DNA of 64,000 bases from Rubrivivax sp. (GTDB lineage Bacteria; Pseudomonadota; Gammaproteobacteria; Burkholderiales; Burkholderiaceae_C). The notes under the pieces were generated by a model that worked only from the letters and a program-made list of their open reading frames with translations, was not told the origin of the DNA and made no database searches. Each line of letters begins with the position of its first letter. The stretch's first letter is position 1. A program made the translations under genes and the position numbers. The DNA is taken from the NCBI GenBank assembly GCA_020248945.1, contig JADCGQ010000030.1:62001-126000 (forward strand). Reading direction: 5' to 3'. Positions 7,843 through 16,558 of this stretch are shown here, in pieces.

Positions 7843-9069
7843 TCAGGCATCGGAAGCGTTGCCAGCACGGGCCACCAGCACGCCGGCCTGCAACGGCAGC
7901 CGCGTGCGCAGCGCACGCACGCCTACGAAGCCGGCCTGGCTCAGCAAGGCCGAGAGCTGCTGGGCACTGCGCGGCCGGCCGCGGCCCATGGCCAGCAGAA
8001 AGAAGCCGAAATAGGCGTCGCCCATGGCGTGGGCGCCGGGCGCGTCGGCCATCGGCTCGGCTACGAGCAGCGTGCCGCCCGGCGGCAGGGCCCGGTGCAC
8101 GGCGCGCAGGATGGCCAGCGCGTGTTCGTCGTCATGGTCGAACAGCACCCGCACCAATGTCGCCACATCGGCACCGGTGGGCAGCGCGTCGTCGAAGAAG
8201 CTTCCGCCGTGCACGACCACGCGGCCGGCCAGGCCCTGCGCAGCGAAACGACCACGGGCCAGATCGGCCACCGGCGGCAGGTCGAACAGCATGGCCTGCA
8301 GGCGGGGCGCCTCGGCCAGCGCGGCGGTGACGAAGCGCCCTTCCCCGCCACCCACGTCAAGCAGGCGACGGTGGCGCGACAGCGAATACGCACCCAGCAG
8401 CTCTTCGATGACCATCGGCTGCGAGGCCGTCATCAGCGCCGAATACTCCGCCACCGCACGGCTGGGCAGCGCCGTCTCGTCGACGCCACCGTAGCTGGCG
8501 TAAGGCCAGTAGGCTGACATGCCACTGCCGGCGCCTTCGTCGCGCAGCAGGGCCAGCGGGTCGCGCAGGTCGGCGTACAGCGTGGCGTGGTGCTGGACCA
8601 TCGCGGCGAGGGCCGTATTGCCCACCATGGGCGCGCCCAGGGCACCGAGGCCGTAGCGTTCGGCCGCGCCCTCACCGGCTCGCCGCAACAGGCGGACCGC
8701 CACCGCCGCGTCGAGCAGCCTCTGCATCGAGCGCAGCGGCAAGCCGTGCCGCTGCGCCAGGCGCGACGCGGTGTCGGGGCCGTCGGCCAGATGGTTGAAC
8801 AGGTCCAGGCGCACACAGGCCAGCAGCACCTGGCTGTAGACAAAGCCGGCGACGAGGTCGAACAACTCGCCCGCCCGCCTGCGCACCAGCGGCCGCGTCA
8901 ACCAGAAGCCCGCGGCCCAGCGGCGGAAGCCCGGTCGCACGACCAGGCGGTCGATGGCGCCCTGCACGCGATCGCGCCAGCCCATCGACAGCGGTTCGCG
9001 TGTCGGCTGCGACCAGCGCAGCAACTCGGCCTCGCGGGGCGTGCCCTGCAGGTGTTCGCGGCTGCTCAT
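7843..9069 (-). CDS. crtF: Demethylspheroidene O-methyltransferase
   Basis: 408-residue SAM-dependent methyltransferase that adds the methoxy group in the spheroidene/spirilloxanthin pathway. The N-terminal half is the dimerisation helical domain. The SAM site is LLDVGGGEGRFV, followed by MLFDLPPV, VVHGGSFFDD and LLVAEPMAD, the order of the plant-type O-methyltransferase family to which CrtF belongs. The start MSSREHL gives normal family length; the frame stays open upstream into crtE sequence without meaning. It lies 37 bp after crtE. Confidence 0.93.
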   Translation of the reverse strand: MSSREHLQGTPREAELLRWSQPTREPLSMGWRDRVQGAIDRLVVRPGFRRWAAGFWLTRPLVRRRAGELFDLVAGFVYSQVLLACVRLDLFNHLADGPDTASRLAQRHGLPLRSMQRLLDAAVAVRLLRRAGEGAAERYGLGALGAPMVGNTALAAMVQHHATLYADLRDPLALLRDEGAGSGMSAYWPYASYGGVDETALPSRAVAEYSALMTASQPMVIEELLGAYSLSRHRRLLDVGGGEGRFVTAALAEAPRLQAMLFDLPPVADLARGRFAAQGLAGRVVVHGGSFFDDALPTGADVATLVRVLFDHDDEHALAILRAVHRALPPGGTLLVAEPMADAPGAHAMGDAYFGFFLLAMGRGRPRSAQQLSALLSQAGFVGVRALRTRLPLQAGVLVARAGNASDA

Positions 9070-9106
9070 CGGGCGGTGCGGGGGGCGTGGCGGCGGGTGG
9101 GGCGCA

Positions 9107-9991
9107 TCAAGCCACCGCGCGCAGCGCAGGGCTCTGGCGCAGCGAAGGGGGCACCAGGCGCACGGCCTCGGCGCGCACCAGCGCACGCAACAGCGACGAG
9201 CCCCGGCACGCCGGCACGGCATCGATGGCGTCCTGCACCAGGCCTTCGAACTGCGCCAGCGCGGCGTCCATGCCCTTCTCGAGCGCCACGCTCGGGCGGC
9301 CGAGCGCGAGGTCTTGCCCGATGGGCTTGCCGAGCCAGTCGGGGTGGGCGGCGACGTCGCGGATGTCGTCGGCCACCTGGTAGGCCTCGCCGAGGCAGTC
9401 GCCGAGGCCGCTCCAGGCCTCAGGGTCGCCCCCGGCAGCCAGTGCACCGGCGCGGGTGGCGGCGGTGAACAGCGCGCCGGTCTTCAGGCGCTGGTACTCG
9501 CGCAGCGAGACCCGCGGCTCACACTCCCAGGCCTGCCCGGCGACGATGCCGCCCGGCATGCCCACGCCCGCGGCCACGGTGCGCAGCAGCGGCACCAGCC
9601 GTTGCGGCCGCTCGGCGCCGGCACGCGCCAGCACCTCGAAGGCCATGACGATGAGCGCATCGCCCGTGAGCACGGCCAAGCGCTCGCCGTAGGCGCTGTG
9701 CACCGAGGCTTGGCCACGGCGCAAGGGCGCGTCGTCGAAACACGGCAGGTCGTCGTGCACGAGCGAGGCGCAGTGCAGCAACTCCACGGACACCGCCGCA
9801 GCGTCGGTCAACGCGGGCGCGTCGTCACCGCAGGCTCGGGCCACGGCCAGTGCCAGCTGCGGCCGGATGCGCGCGCCGCCCGGAAACACCGCGTGCTGCA
9901 CCGCCGCCAGCAGGCGTGGTGGGCAGCCGGGGCCTGCGGCGGCGTGCAGCGCCGCCTTGAGTGCGTCTTCGATCCGGGCCTGTGTCGCCAT
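9107..9991 (-). CDS. crtE: Geranylgeranyl diphosphate synthase
   Basis: 294-residue trans-prenyltransferase that supplies C20 diphosphate for carotenoids and the bacteriochlorophyll tail. First aspartate-rich motif HDDLPCFDD (D80, D81, D86), second motif DDIRD at about 207, GGARIRP at about 38-44 and the KTGALF helix. GGGGAG lies 8 bases before ATG. It is transcribed toward crtF from a promoter carrying a PpsR-type palindrome. Confidence 0.94.
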   Translation of the reverse strand: MATQARIEDALKAALHAAAGPGCPPRLLAAVQHAVFPGGARIRPQLALAVARACGDDAPALTDAAAVSVELLHCASLVHDDLPCFDDAPLRRGQASVHSAYGERLAVLTGDALIVMAFEVLARAGAERPQRLVPLLRTVAAGVGMPGGIVAGQAWECEPRVSLREYQRLKTGALFTAATRAGALAAGGDPEAWSGLGDCLGEAYQVADDIRDVAAHPDWLGKPIGQDLALGRPSVALEKGMDAALAQFEGLVQDAIDAVPACRGSSLLRALVRAEAVRLVPPSLRQSPALRAVA

Positions 9992-10042
9992 GCTGGGAGC
10001 TCCCCGGACGCGCCAGCGTCACGCTGCGTTGTCGCATCCAAA

Positions 10043-10060
10043 TGTCAATCTGAGTGGACA
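10043..10060 (-). promoter_or_regulatory. PpsR/CrtJ-type operator of crtE
   Basis: Exact TGT-N12-ACA palindrome (TGTCAATCTGAGTGGACA), 52 bp upstream of the crtE start. It begins immediately downstream of the putative -10, so it covers the expected transcription start. Confidence 0.75.
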
Positions 10061-10061
10061 C

Positions 10062-10090
10062 AGCATAGACAGGTCGACCCGGGGCGTCAA
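10062..10090 (-). promoter_or_regulatory. crtE: Putative sigma-70 promoter of crtE-crtF
   Basis: Minus-strand TTGACG (10085-10090), a 17-bp spacer and TATGCT (10062-10067), 71-99 bp upstream of the crtE start and abutting the PpsR-type site. Confidence 0.6.
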
Positions 10091-10150
10091 TCCACGGCAA
10101 CACGAGCCACCGCCACGCGCGCTGCGGGCGGGCGCCGCAGCCAGCGGCAC

Positions 10151-11041
10151 TCAGCGCGGCGCGAGCAGGCGTTCGACGAGGTCGGCCACGACGGCCGGCG
10201 CTTCTTCGTGCGCCAGGTGGCCCAGGCCGGGCAGGCGGTGCACCACCGCCCCGGGCAGCTGCGCGGCCAGGCGCTCGGCCTGCGCCGGCGGCACCGCGCC
10301 GTCGCGGACGGCGGCCACCAGGTGCAGTGCCGTGCCGGCCGCCGCCAGCCGGGGCAGCGCCACCGGCAGCGGTGCCAGGTCCCAGGCGGCCATCATTGCC
10401 AGCACCGCGCCGACATGGCGGGCGTCGCCTGCCAGCCGGGCATAGCGGGCCTCGCCGCTGGCGTCGAGCTGCGAACCGGTGCCCCGCAGCAAGCGTTTCA
10501 AGGTGGCCGGTTGCGAGGCCCGCCAGGCAAAGAGCGCCGGCGCCAGCGGGTTCAGGGCCAGCAAGCGTGCCGCCGGGGCGTACCACCAGGCGCTCGGGCC
10601 ACCGGGCGGATACCAGGCGCCGTTGAGGCTGATCAGCGCCTGCGGCTGCGCATGGCCATCGAGGCACAGGCGCGCCGCCACGGCGGCCCCGGCGCTGTGG
10701 CCGACGATGGCGGCCGGCGACACGCCCAGCGCCTTCAGCAAGCCGCCCACCGCGGCGGCCATGCCCGGGAGCGAGAGGCCCAGTCCCCGCGGCCGCTGCG
10801 TGAAGGCGTGGCCGGGGAGGTCGGGCACCACGAGGCCGAAGTGCGGCGCCAGCAGCGGCGCCAGGCCGGCGTACGAATGGGCCGAGGCGCCAGTGCCGTG
10901 CAGCAACAGCAGCCAGGGCGCGTCAGGCCGGGGTTGGGGCCAGGTCTGCACGTGCCAGCGCAGGCCGGCCGCCTGCACGGCCCGGCTGCGCTCGCGGTGC
11001 GGCCAGTCAGGCGGCAGCGCCGCGCCCGTATCGGGCTGCAT
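10151..11041 (-). CDS. bchO: Alpha/beta hydrolase BchO, magnesium chelatase-associated
   Basis: 296-residue alpha/beta-fold hydrolase. Oxyanion-hole region LLLLHGTGASAHSY, nucleophile elbow GHSAGAA and late catalytic histidine in LPGLGHLAHEE. BchO is conserved beside bchI-bchD in purple bacteria and is thought to help magnesium insertion; its exact reaction is not settled. It starts 24 bp after bchD. Confidence 0.88.
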   Translation of the reverse strand: MQPDTGAALPPDWPHRERSRAVQAAGLRWHVQTWPQPRPDAPWLLLLHGTGASAHSYAGLAPLLAPHFGLVVPDLPGHAFTQRPRGLGLSLPGMAAAVGGLLKALGVSPAAIVGHSAGAAVAARLCLDGHAQPQALISLNGAWYPPGGPSAWWYAPAARLLALNPLAPALFAWRASQPATLKRLLRGTGSQLDASGEARYARLAGDARHVGAVLAMMAAWDLAPLPVALPRLAAAGTALHLVAAVRDGAVPPAQAERLAAQLPGAVVHRLPGLGHLAHEEAPAVVADLVERLLAPR

Positions 11042-11065
11042 GTCGAGGGGCCGGCGGCTGCGGCC

Positions 11066-12922
11066 TCAGCCGCCACCCCGCTGCGCGGCCTGCACCGCCT
11101 GCACGGCGCCACTGAGGGCGCGCGCATCGGCCTGCGGCAGCGCCAGGTAGCGCGCGCCCATGGCCAGCGCCAGGGCCGCGGCTGCGGGCTCGGGACGCAC
11201 CGAGGTGTCGACGAGCAGACAGGGCGCGCCCAGCGCCCGCAGCCGCCGCGCCGCCGCCAGTGCTTCTTCGGCGGCCTGTGCACGGCCGCCCAAGCCGGCC
11301 AGCGTGACGTTCGCGCGGCCGTCGGTCAGCAGCACGAGCAGCGGCGAGGCGCCGTCGCGCCGCACCTGCGCGGCCACGCGCAGGGCGGCGTCGATGCCGG
11401 CGGCCAACGGCGTGCCGCCACCCCCGGGCAGCCCGGCCAGCGAGCGCTTGGCCCGCACCAGCGAGCGCGTGGGAGGCAGCAGCAGCTCGGCCCCGGCGCC
11501 GCGGAAGGCCACCACCGCGACCTCGTCGCGCCGCACGTAGCACTCGGCCAGCAGCAGCTCGACGGCGCCTTTGGCCTCGGCCAGCCGGTGCAGCGCCGAC
11601 GAGCCCGAGGCGTCGACCGCGAACACCGTGGTCGTGCCGCGGCGCTCGGAGAAGCGGCGCACGTGGAAGTCGTCGCTGCGCACGTGCACACGCGGCCCGG
11701 CGCCGCGGCCCGGCATCGCCTCCCAGGCGCGACGCCGCAGCGGCTGCCAGGGTGCGGCGGCGCGCAGCGTGGCCACCAGGTGCAGGCGGGCGCCCTGCAC
11801 CGGCGGGCCGCGCCGCGCCCCCAGCGGCCGCCCGCGCTGGCGCGAGGCCTTGGCAGCGCCGGCCTTGCCACCCTGTGCGGCGCGGGTGCGCGGCCCGTCG
11901 CCGTGCAGCAACTGCGCCAGCAGACCGGCGGGGATGGCGGCCTCGGCCGCATCGAGCACACGGTCCTCCAGGCTCTGGGGCTCGTCGATGCTCGGCGGCG
12001 GCGTGTCGGGGCTGTCGGGCTCCTGGGCGTCGTCGGGCGGCGGAGGCTCGGCGGTGTCGTCGGGTTCTTGTTCGTCGGGCGGCGCCGGCAGCCGCGTGGC
12101 CCGCGGGGCCAACACCAGGCGAGCGGCACAGCTGGCGTCGTCGGCCGTCGCCACGCCGCGGCCGAAGAGTGCTGCCGAGGTCCGCGCCACGCGCAGCGCC
12201 CACCAGGCCGCGCGCGGCGAATCCACGCCCAGCGCCAGGGTGGTGGCGATCAGTGCCGTGAGCACGTCTTCCGGCACCTCGACGGCCTCGACCCGCGCGC
12301 GCGCCGCGGCCACTGCCTCGGCGACTTCGGCCACCAGCGCGGCATCGGGCACGTCGCGCCAGCTCAACCCGGCCAGCGGCAACCAAAGCGCCAGACGGTC
12401 GGCCAGCGCGCTGGCCAGCGGGGTGTCATCGCCCTCGGCTTCGTCCAGCGCCACCAGCGCCACGCGGGCCGGCACCACGGCGCTGAGGCCGTCGCGCTCG
12501 ATGCGCACGCAGCCGCCGTCGAGTGCCGCCGCCACCTGCGCCGCGGTGCCGGCGGCCAGCCGCTCGGCCATCGCGGCGACGACGATTCCGCCATCGGCCG
12601 CCGCCAGCAGGCCCTGCTGCAGCACCGGCCGGCCGGCGGCCAGCGTGGCCTGCAGGTCGAGGCCGCCGGTCAGGCGTTCTTCGGACGCATGCTGCGGCAG
12701 GCGACGCCAGGGCGTGGCCGGCGGCAGCAGCTGGCGCAGCGTGTCGAGCCAGGCGTCGCGTACCGGGCCGGCGGGGCCCATCAGGCGGACGCCGCCCAGG
12801 CCGCGGGGATCGAGCGCCAGCAGTGCCGCCGCGAGCAGCGGGCCGTCGATCAGGGCGCCAGGGGCGTCGGGTGCGTCCGCTGCGGAGGCCATGGCAGCCG
12901 GCACGGCCTTGGCGGCGGGCAT
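11066..12922 (-). CDS. bchD: Magnesium chelatase subunit D
   Basis: 618-residue BchD, the platform subunit that joins BchI rings and delivers them to BchH for Mg insertion into protoporphyrin IX. The N-terminal AAA-like half has a degenerate nucleotide site (GPAGPVRDAW). Next is an acidic Pro-rich linker of about 40 residues and a C-terminal integrin-I-type domain with MIDAS motif DASGS and LTDGRAN. The start (MPAAKAV) follows the bchI stop after one base. It is somewhat longer than the Rhodobacter protein, mostly through the linker. Confidence 0.94.
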   Translation of the reverse strand: MPAAKAVPAAMASAADAPDAPGALIDGPLLAAALLALDPRGLGGVRLMGPAGPVRDAWLDTLRQLLPPATPWRRLPQHASEERLTGGLDLQATLAAGRPVLQQGLLAAADGGIVVAAMAERLAAGTAAQVAAALDGGCVRIERDGLSAVVPARVALVALDEAEGDDTPLASALADRLALWLPLAGLSWRDVPDAALVAEVAEAVAAARARVEAVEVPEDVLTALIATTLALGVDSPRAAWWALRVARTSAALFGRGVATADDASCAARLVLAPRATRLPAPPDEQEPDDTAEPPPPDDAQEPDSPDTPPPSIDEPQSLEDRVLDAAEAAIPAGLLAQLLHGDGPRTRAAQGGKAGAAKASRQRGRPLGARRGPPVQGARLHLVATLRAAAPWQPLRRRAWEAMPGRGAGPRVHVRSDDFHVRRFSERRGTTTVFAVDASGSSALHRLAEAKGAVELLLAECYVRRDEVAVVAFRGAGAELLLPPTRSLVRAKRSLAGLPGGGGTPLAAGIDAALRVAAQVRRDGASPLLVLLTDGRANVTLAGLGGRAQAAEEALAAARRLRALGAPCLLVDTSVRPEPAAAALALAMGARYLALPQADARALSGAVQAVQAAQRGGG

Positions 12923-12923
12923 C

Positions 12924-13943
12924 TCAGGCGCCGAAGACCTCGGCCAGCACGCGGTCGACGCGCACGCTGGCATCGGTGTCGTCGAGCGGGTCGCGGCGCA
13001 GGCGGTGGCGCAGCGCGGGCCGCGCCACCTGCCGGATGTGCGCGTCGGCCACGGCGGCGTCGCCTTGCAGCGCGGCCAGCGCGCGCGCCGCGCGCATCAG
13101 CGTGAGCTCGCCGCGCAGGCCGTCGGTGCCGAGCGCCATGCACAGGCTGGCGATGCGCGCGAGGGCGTCGTCGCCCAGGGCCACCTCGGGCAGGCGCTCG
13201 CGGGCGCGCACGAGGCGGCGGCGCGTGGCGTCTTCATCCTTCTTCCAGCGCGCGGCAAAGGCCTCGGGCTCGCGCTCGAAGGCGTCGCGGCGCTTGATGA
13301 CCTCGATGCGCGTGGCCAGGTCCTGCGGCGTGCGCACGTCGACCGCGAGGCCGAAGCGGTCGAGCAGCTGCGGCCGCAATTCGCCTTCTTCGGGGTTGCC
13401 GCTGCCGACCAGCACGAAGCGCGCCGGGTGGCGCACCGACAGGCCCTCGCGCTCGACGACGTTTTCGCCCGAGGCGGCCACGTCGATGAGCAGATCGACG
13501 AGGTGGTCTTCGAGCAGGTTGACCTCGTCGATGTACAGGAAGCCCCGGTTGGCGCGCGCCAGCAGGCCGGGCTCGAAGTGCTTGGTGCCCTGCGTCAGCG
13601 CGCGCTCGATGTCGAGAGCGCCGACGACGCGGTCTTCGGTGGCGCCGAGCGGCAGATCGACCACCGGCACGCCGACCTGCGCCGTCTTGCCGGCGGCGCG
13701 CCCTTCGCAAGGCTCGGTGCGGTCGCAAAAGGGGCGCGCGGGGTCGCAGCTGTAGCGGCAGCCGACCACCGTCTTCATCTTCGGCAGCAAGGCCGCGAGG
13801 GCACGCACCGCGGTGCTCTTGCCGGTGCCGCGGTCACCGAGGATCAGCACACCGCCGACGCTGGCGTCGACGGCGGCGATCAGGATCGCCAGCTTCATCT
13901 CGTCTTGGCCGACGATGGCGCTGAATGGAAAGGCGTGGGTCAT
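12924..13943 (-). CDS. bchI: Magnesium chelatase ATPase subunit I
   Basis: 339-residue AAA+ ATPase. Walker A GDRGTGKS, Walker B FLYIDEVNLL, sensor region VGSGNPEEGELRPQLLDRFG. The start MTHAFPFSAIVGQ matches family N-termini. An upstream ATG at 14000 would lie within a PpsR-type operator and is rejected. First gene of bchI-bchD-bchO and last of the photosynthesis cluster before tRNA-Val. Confidence 0.96.
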   Translation of the reverse strand: MTHAFPFSAIVGQDEMKLAILIAAVDASVGGVLILGDRGTGKSTAVRALAALLPKMKTVVGCRYSCDPARPFCDRTEPCEGRAAGKTAQVGVPVVDLPLGATEDRVVGALDIERALTQGTKHFEPGLLARANRGFLYIDEVNLLEDHLVDLLIDVAASGENVVEREGLSVRHPARFVLVGSGNPEEGELRPQLLDRFGLAVDVRTPQDLATRIEVIKRRDAFEREPEAFAARWKKDEDATRRRLVRARERLPEVALGDDALARIASLCMALGTDGLRGELTLMRAARALAALQGDAAVADAHIRQVARPALRHRLRRDPLDDTDASVRVDRVLAEVFGA

Positions 13944-13981
13944 CGAAGGCCGGTTCTCGAGCCGGTTCTTGAGCTGCACAG

Positions 13982-13999
13982 TGTCAACTTCAATATACA
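13982..13999 (-). promoter_or_regulatory. PpsR/CrtJ-type operator of bchIDO
   Basis: Exact TGT-N12-ACA palindrome (TGTCAACTTCAATATACA on the plus strand), 38 bp upstream of the bchI start. On the minus strand TATATT within it could serve as a -10, without a good -35. Confidence 0.7.
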
Positions 14000-14051
14000 C
14001 GACGACCCGCCGGCCGCAGGACCGGGAAGCCGATGAGACGGCACCATGAAA

Positions 14052-14084
14052 ACGGCGCCGTCGTGTGTGACACGAGGGCGCCGT
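14052..14084 (-). terminator. Rho-independent terminator after tRNA-Val
   Basis: Arms ACGGCGCC and GGCGCCGT, extended inside by TCGTG/CACGA, form a GC-rich hairpin on the minus strand 25 bp after the tRNA. A short run of four Ts follows. It separates the tRNA/dnaQ side from the bch cluster. Confidence 0.8.
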
Positions 14085-14109
14085 CGTTGCCTTGTTGGGC
14101 CTTTTGCTT

Positions 14110-14184
14110 TGGTGGGCGGTGCAGGGTTCGAACCTGCGACCCCTGCCGTGTGAAGGCAGTGCTCTACCGCTGAGCTAACCGCCC
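14110..14184 (-). tRNA. tRNA-Val(CAC)
   Basis: 75-nt cloverleaf including encoded CCA. Acceptor GGGCGGT pairs with ACCGCCC, the anticodon stem is CTGCC/GGCAG with loop TTCACAC (anticodon CAC), and the T arm is GCAGG-TTCGAAC-CCTGC. It sits at the edge of the photosynthesis cluster, 37 bp downstream of dnaQ. Confidence 0.97.
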
Positions 14185-14221
14185 GGAATCGGTTGGAAAC
14201 TGGGTTCCGGGAAGCCCGAGA

Positions 14222-14953
14222 TTATGCCACGGCCGCAGGCGTTTCTGCGGGCCGCCAGACGGCCTTGCCCTTGCAGCCCTTGTCCAAGCCGCGCATCAAG
14301 GCCTCGTGTGCGGCGAGTTCATCGGCGTTGGGCTGCACCACGGGCAACACAAAGGCCGCAAGGTCGACGCGTCTGGCCGCCTCGCGCACGCCGCCCGCTG
14401 CCGAGGCAGCCTCGGCAGCATCGATGACCAGCGAGTCCTGCCCCCGCGTCAGCGCCAGGTACACCTGCGCCAGCAGATCCGCGTCGATGAGCGCGCCGTG
14501 CAGATCGCGGCCGGAGTTGTCGACCTCCAGCCGGCGGCACAAGGCGTCGAGCGAATTGCTCTTGCCCGGAAACTGCTCGCGCGCCATCAGCAGGGTATCG
14601 GTGACGCGGGCGCAGAGCGTGGCAAAGCGCGGGCGGCCCAGGCGCGCCAGTTCGGCATCGAGGAAGCCGGTGTCGAAGGCCGCGTTGTGGATGATCACCT
14701 CGGCGCCTTCGACGAAGGCCAGCAACTCGTCGGCCACCGCGGCGAACGGCGGCTTGTCGGCCAGGAAGGCGTCAGTGATGCCGTGGATGCGCACGGCGTC
14801 CGGGTGGCTGCTGCGGCCCGGGTTGACGTAGTGGTGATAGCGGCGGCCGCTGAAGCGGCGGTTGTCGAGTTCGATGCAGGCGATCTCGATGATGCGGTCG
14901 CCCTGGTCGGCCGATAGGCCGGTGGTTTCGGTGTCGAGGAAGATCTGGCGCAT
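14222..14953 (-). CDS. dnaQ: DNA polymerase III epsilon subunit (proofreading exonuclease)
   Basis: 243-residue DEDDh 3'-5' exonuclease that corrects errors of the alpha subunit. ExoI DTETTGL (D7, E9) opens the protein, ExoII is in HNAAFDTGFLD and ExoIII in HGALIDADLL. Start MRQIFLDTETTG is chosen over an upstream in-frame ATG inside lgt. It follows lgt by 11 bp. Confidence 0.95.
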   Translation of the reverse strand: MRQIFLDTETTGLSADQGDRIIEIACIELDNRRFSGRRYHHYVNPGRSSHPDAVRIHGITDAFLADKPPFAAVADELLAFVEGAEVIIHNAAFDTGFLDAELARLGRPRFATLCARVTDTLLMAREQFPGKSNSLDALCRRLEVDNSGRDLHGALIDADLLAQVYLALTRGQDSLVIDAAEAASAAGGVREAARRVDLAAFVLPVVQPNADELAAHEALMRGLDKGCKGKAVWRPAETPAAVA

Positions 14954-14964
14954 GGCGGCCGATG

Positions 14965-15771
14965 CTAGCGGCTGGCAGCGCTCTGCCGCCCGCACCACAC
15001 CCACAGCGCCACGCCCGCGGCCACCATCGGCACGCACAGCCACTGGCCCATGCTCATGCCGAGCGCGAGGATGCCCAGAAAGCTGTCGGGCTCGCGGAAG
15101 AAATCAGCCACGAAACGCAGCACGCCGTAGCCGATGAGGAACGCTGCCGCCACCTGCCCGCGTGCCCGCTCGCGTTGCCCGTACCACCACAGCAGCGCAA
15201 ACAGCAGCAGCCCTTCGAGCAGGAACTGGTAGAGCTGCGACGGGTGCCGCGGCAGCGCGCTGCCGCTCTGCGGGAACACCATCGCCCAGGGCAGCGAGGG
15301 GTCGGCGGCGCGGCCCCAGAGCTCGCCGTTGATGAAGTTGCCGATGCGGCCCGAGGCAAGCCCGGTGGGCACGCAGGGCGCCACCAGATCCATCATCTCC
15401 AGGAACGGCCGGCCCCGCGAGCGCGCGTACAAGGCCAGCGCCACGATCACGCCGAGCATGCCGCCGTGGAAGCTCATGCCGCCCTTCCACAGCATCAGGA
15501 TGTCGAGCGGGTTGGCCAGGTACTGGCCCGGCTTGTAGAAGATCGCGTAGCCGACGCGGCCGCCGATCACGACGCCGATCACGCCCCAGAACAGCAGGTC
15601 CTCGATGTCGCGGCGTGTCCACCCGCGCGACGCGAACTGCGGCAGCGCAGCACGCCGGCCTCCCAGCCACCAGAACAGGCCGAAGGCCACCAGGTAGGTG
15701 AGGCCGTACCAATGCACAGCCACCGGGCCGATGGCGATGGCGACGGGGTCGAACTGCGGGTGCTGGAGCAT
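14965..15771 (-). CDS. lgt: Prolipoprotein diacylglyceryl transferase
   Basis: 268-residue inner-membrane enzyme that transfers diacylglycerol to the lipobox cysteine of prolipoproteins. Multiple membrane spans; signature [13 protein letters not shown], and [11 protein letters not shown] earlier. Pairs with dnaQ. Three exported proteins, at least two of them lipoproteins and therefore Lgt substrates, are encoded just upstream. Confidence 0.96.
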   Translation of the reverse strand: MLQHPQFDPVAIAIGPVAVHWYGLTYLVAFGLFWWLGGRRAALPQFASRGWTRRDIEDLLFWGVIGVVIGGRVGYAIFYKPGQYLANPLDILMLWKGGMSFHGGMLGVIVALALYARSRGRPFLEMMDLVAPCVPTGLASGRIGNFINGELWGRAADPSLPWAMVFPQSGSALPRHPSQLYQFLLEGLLLFALLWWYGQRERARGQVAAAFLIGYGVLRFVADFFREPDSFLGILALGMSMGQWLCVPMVAAGVALWVWCGRQSAASR

Positions 15772-15822
15772 CGGCTCGGGTCAGGGTCTGTGCGTGTAGA
15801 CGTCGATTCTCGCCCGGACATG

Positions 15823-15845
15823 AAAACGGCCCGCAGAGCGGGCCG
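15823..15845 (-). terminator. Rho-independent terminator after the LPP20 lipoprotein gene
   Basis: Perfect 8-bp arms CGGCCCGC and GCGGGCCG with a 3-base loop, followed by TTTT on the minus strand. It ends the lipoprotein/caspase-like gene run before lgt. Confidence 0.85.
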
Positions 15846-15893
15846 GTGCAGGTGAGCGAATCAGTTCCGCCGTGGCGGACCCGACGCATCGCC

Positions 15894-16487
15894 TCAGCGC
15901 ATCGTCTGCGTGCCGAGTTTGTAGACCTCGGCGGCCAGATCGGCCTGCAGCTTGGCGCCCTGGAACTGCTGCCATTGGGCGCGGTCGTTGTTCATGCTGG
16001 TCTGCACGGCCTGCTGCACCACGCGCTTGGCGGTGGACTCGTCGACGCCCACCAGCACGAACATCGTGCCGTCGGGGGCGTAGGCGGTACGGAAGACGCG
16101 CGAGCCCACCAGCGTTTCGGCCGAGATCGACTTCGACGCGCTGCTGGCCACCTGGTCGACCGTCTCCGAAGAGCCGGCACCGGTGGTCTGGATGGCGGCC
16201 TTCAGGCCGCTGGTGACGACCGTGCGCATCTGCTGCGCCAGGCGGGTACGGCCGTTCAGCGTGGCTTGGTCCTGCTGGAAGGCAGCGCCGGCGGCCGTCT
16301 TCTGGAACGAGCCGGTGGCCCACACCGCCACGCCCTCGACGGTGCCCTGGCTGCAGACCCACATCGGCGCCTTGTTCGTGGTCTGCGGGAACACGCACTC
16401 GGCGACCTCTTCCGTCTTCTTCTGCTTGGCGCAGCCGGCGAGGGCCAGCGCAACGGCGACGGCGGTGAGGGTATAGATGCTTTTCAT
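15894..16487 (-). CDS. LPP20-family outer-membrane lipoprotein
   Basis: 197 residues. The signal peptide ends in lipobox LAGC (Cys19). The mature part has the LPP20 pattern: WATGSFQKTAAGAAF, an alanine-rich helix (GRTRLAQQM), and a C-terminal 'FVLVGVDE' strand plus helix. LPP20 domains occur in Helicobacter Lpp20 and Vibrio FlgP. The protein probably sits in the outer membrane and acts with the two upstream genes; no flagellar genes are nearby, so a flagellar role is not supported here. Confidence 0.8.
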   Translation of the reverse strand: MKSIYTLTAVAVALALAGCAKQKKTEEVAECVFPQTTNKAPMWVCSQGTVEGVAVWATGSFQKTAAGAAFQQDQATLNGRTRLAQQMRTVVTSGLKAAIQTTGAGSSETVDQVASSASKSISAETLVGSRVFRTAYAPDGTMFVLVGVDESTAKRVVQQAVQTSMNNDRAQWQQFQGAKLQADLAAEVYKLGTQTMR

Positions 16488-16558
16488 GGTCAGGGCACTC
16501 CTTGTGTGCTGTGGGCTAGGTTTCGAGCAAATGCCGGTGGGGTGAGTTGCCGGTTGGG

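Noticed and set aside
7843..9447. 534-codon crtF with a long N-terminal extension
   Set aside because: The extra 126 codons are antisense-like out-of-frame crtE sequence; MSSREHL at 9069 gives the family length.
8954..13105. Very long plus-strand frame antisense to crtF/crtE/bchO/bchD
   Set aside because: It runs antisense through four recognised genes, is rich in His/Arg/Gln/Gly and shows no domain; this is typical shadow coding in GC-rich DNA.
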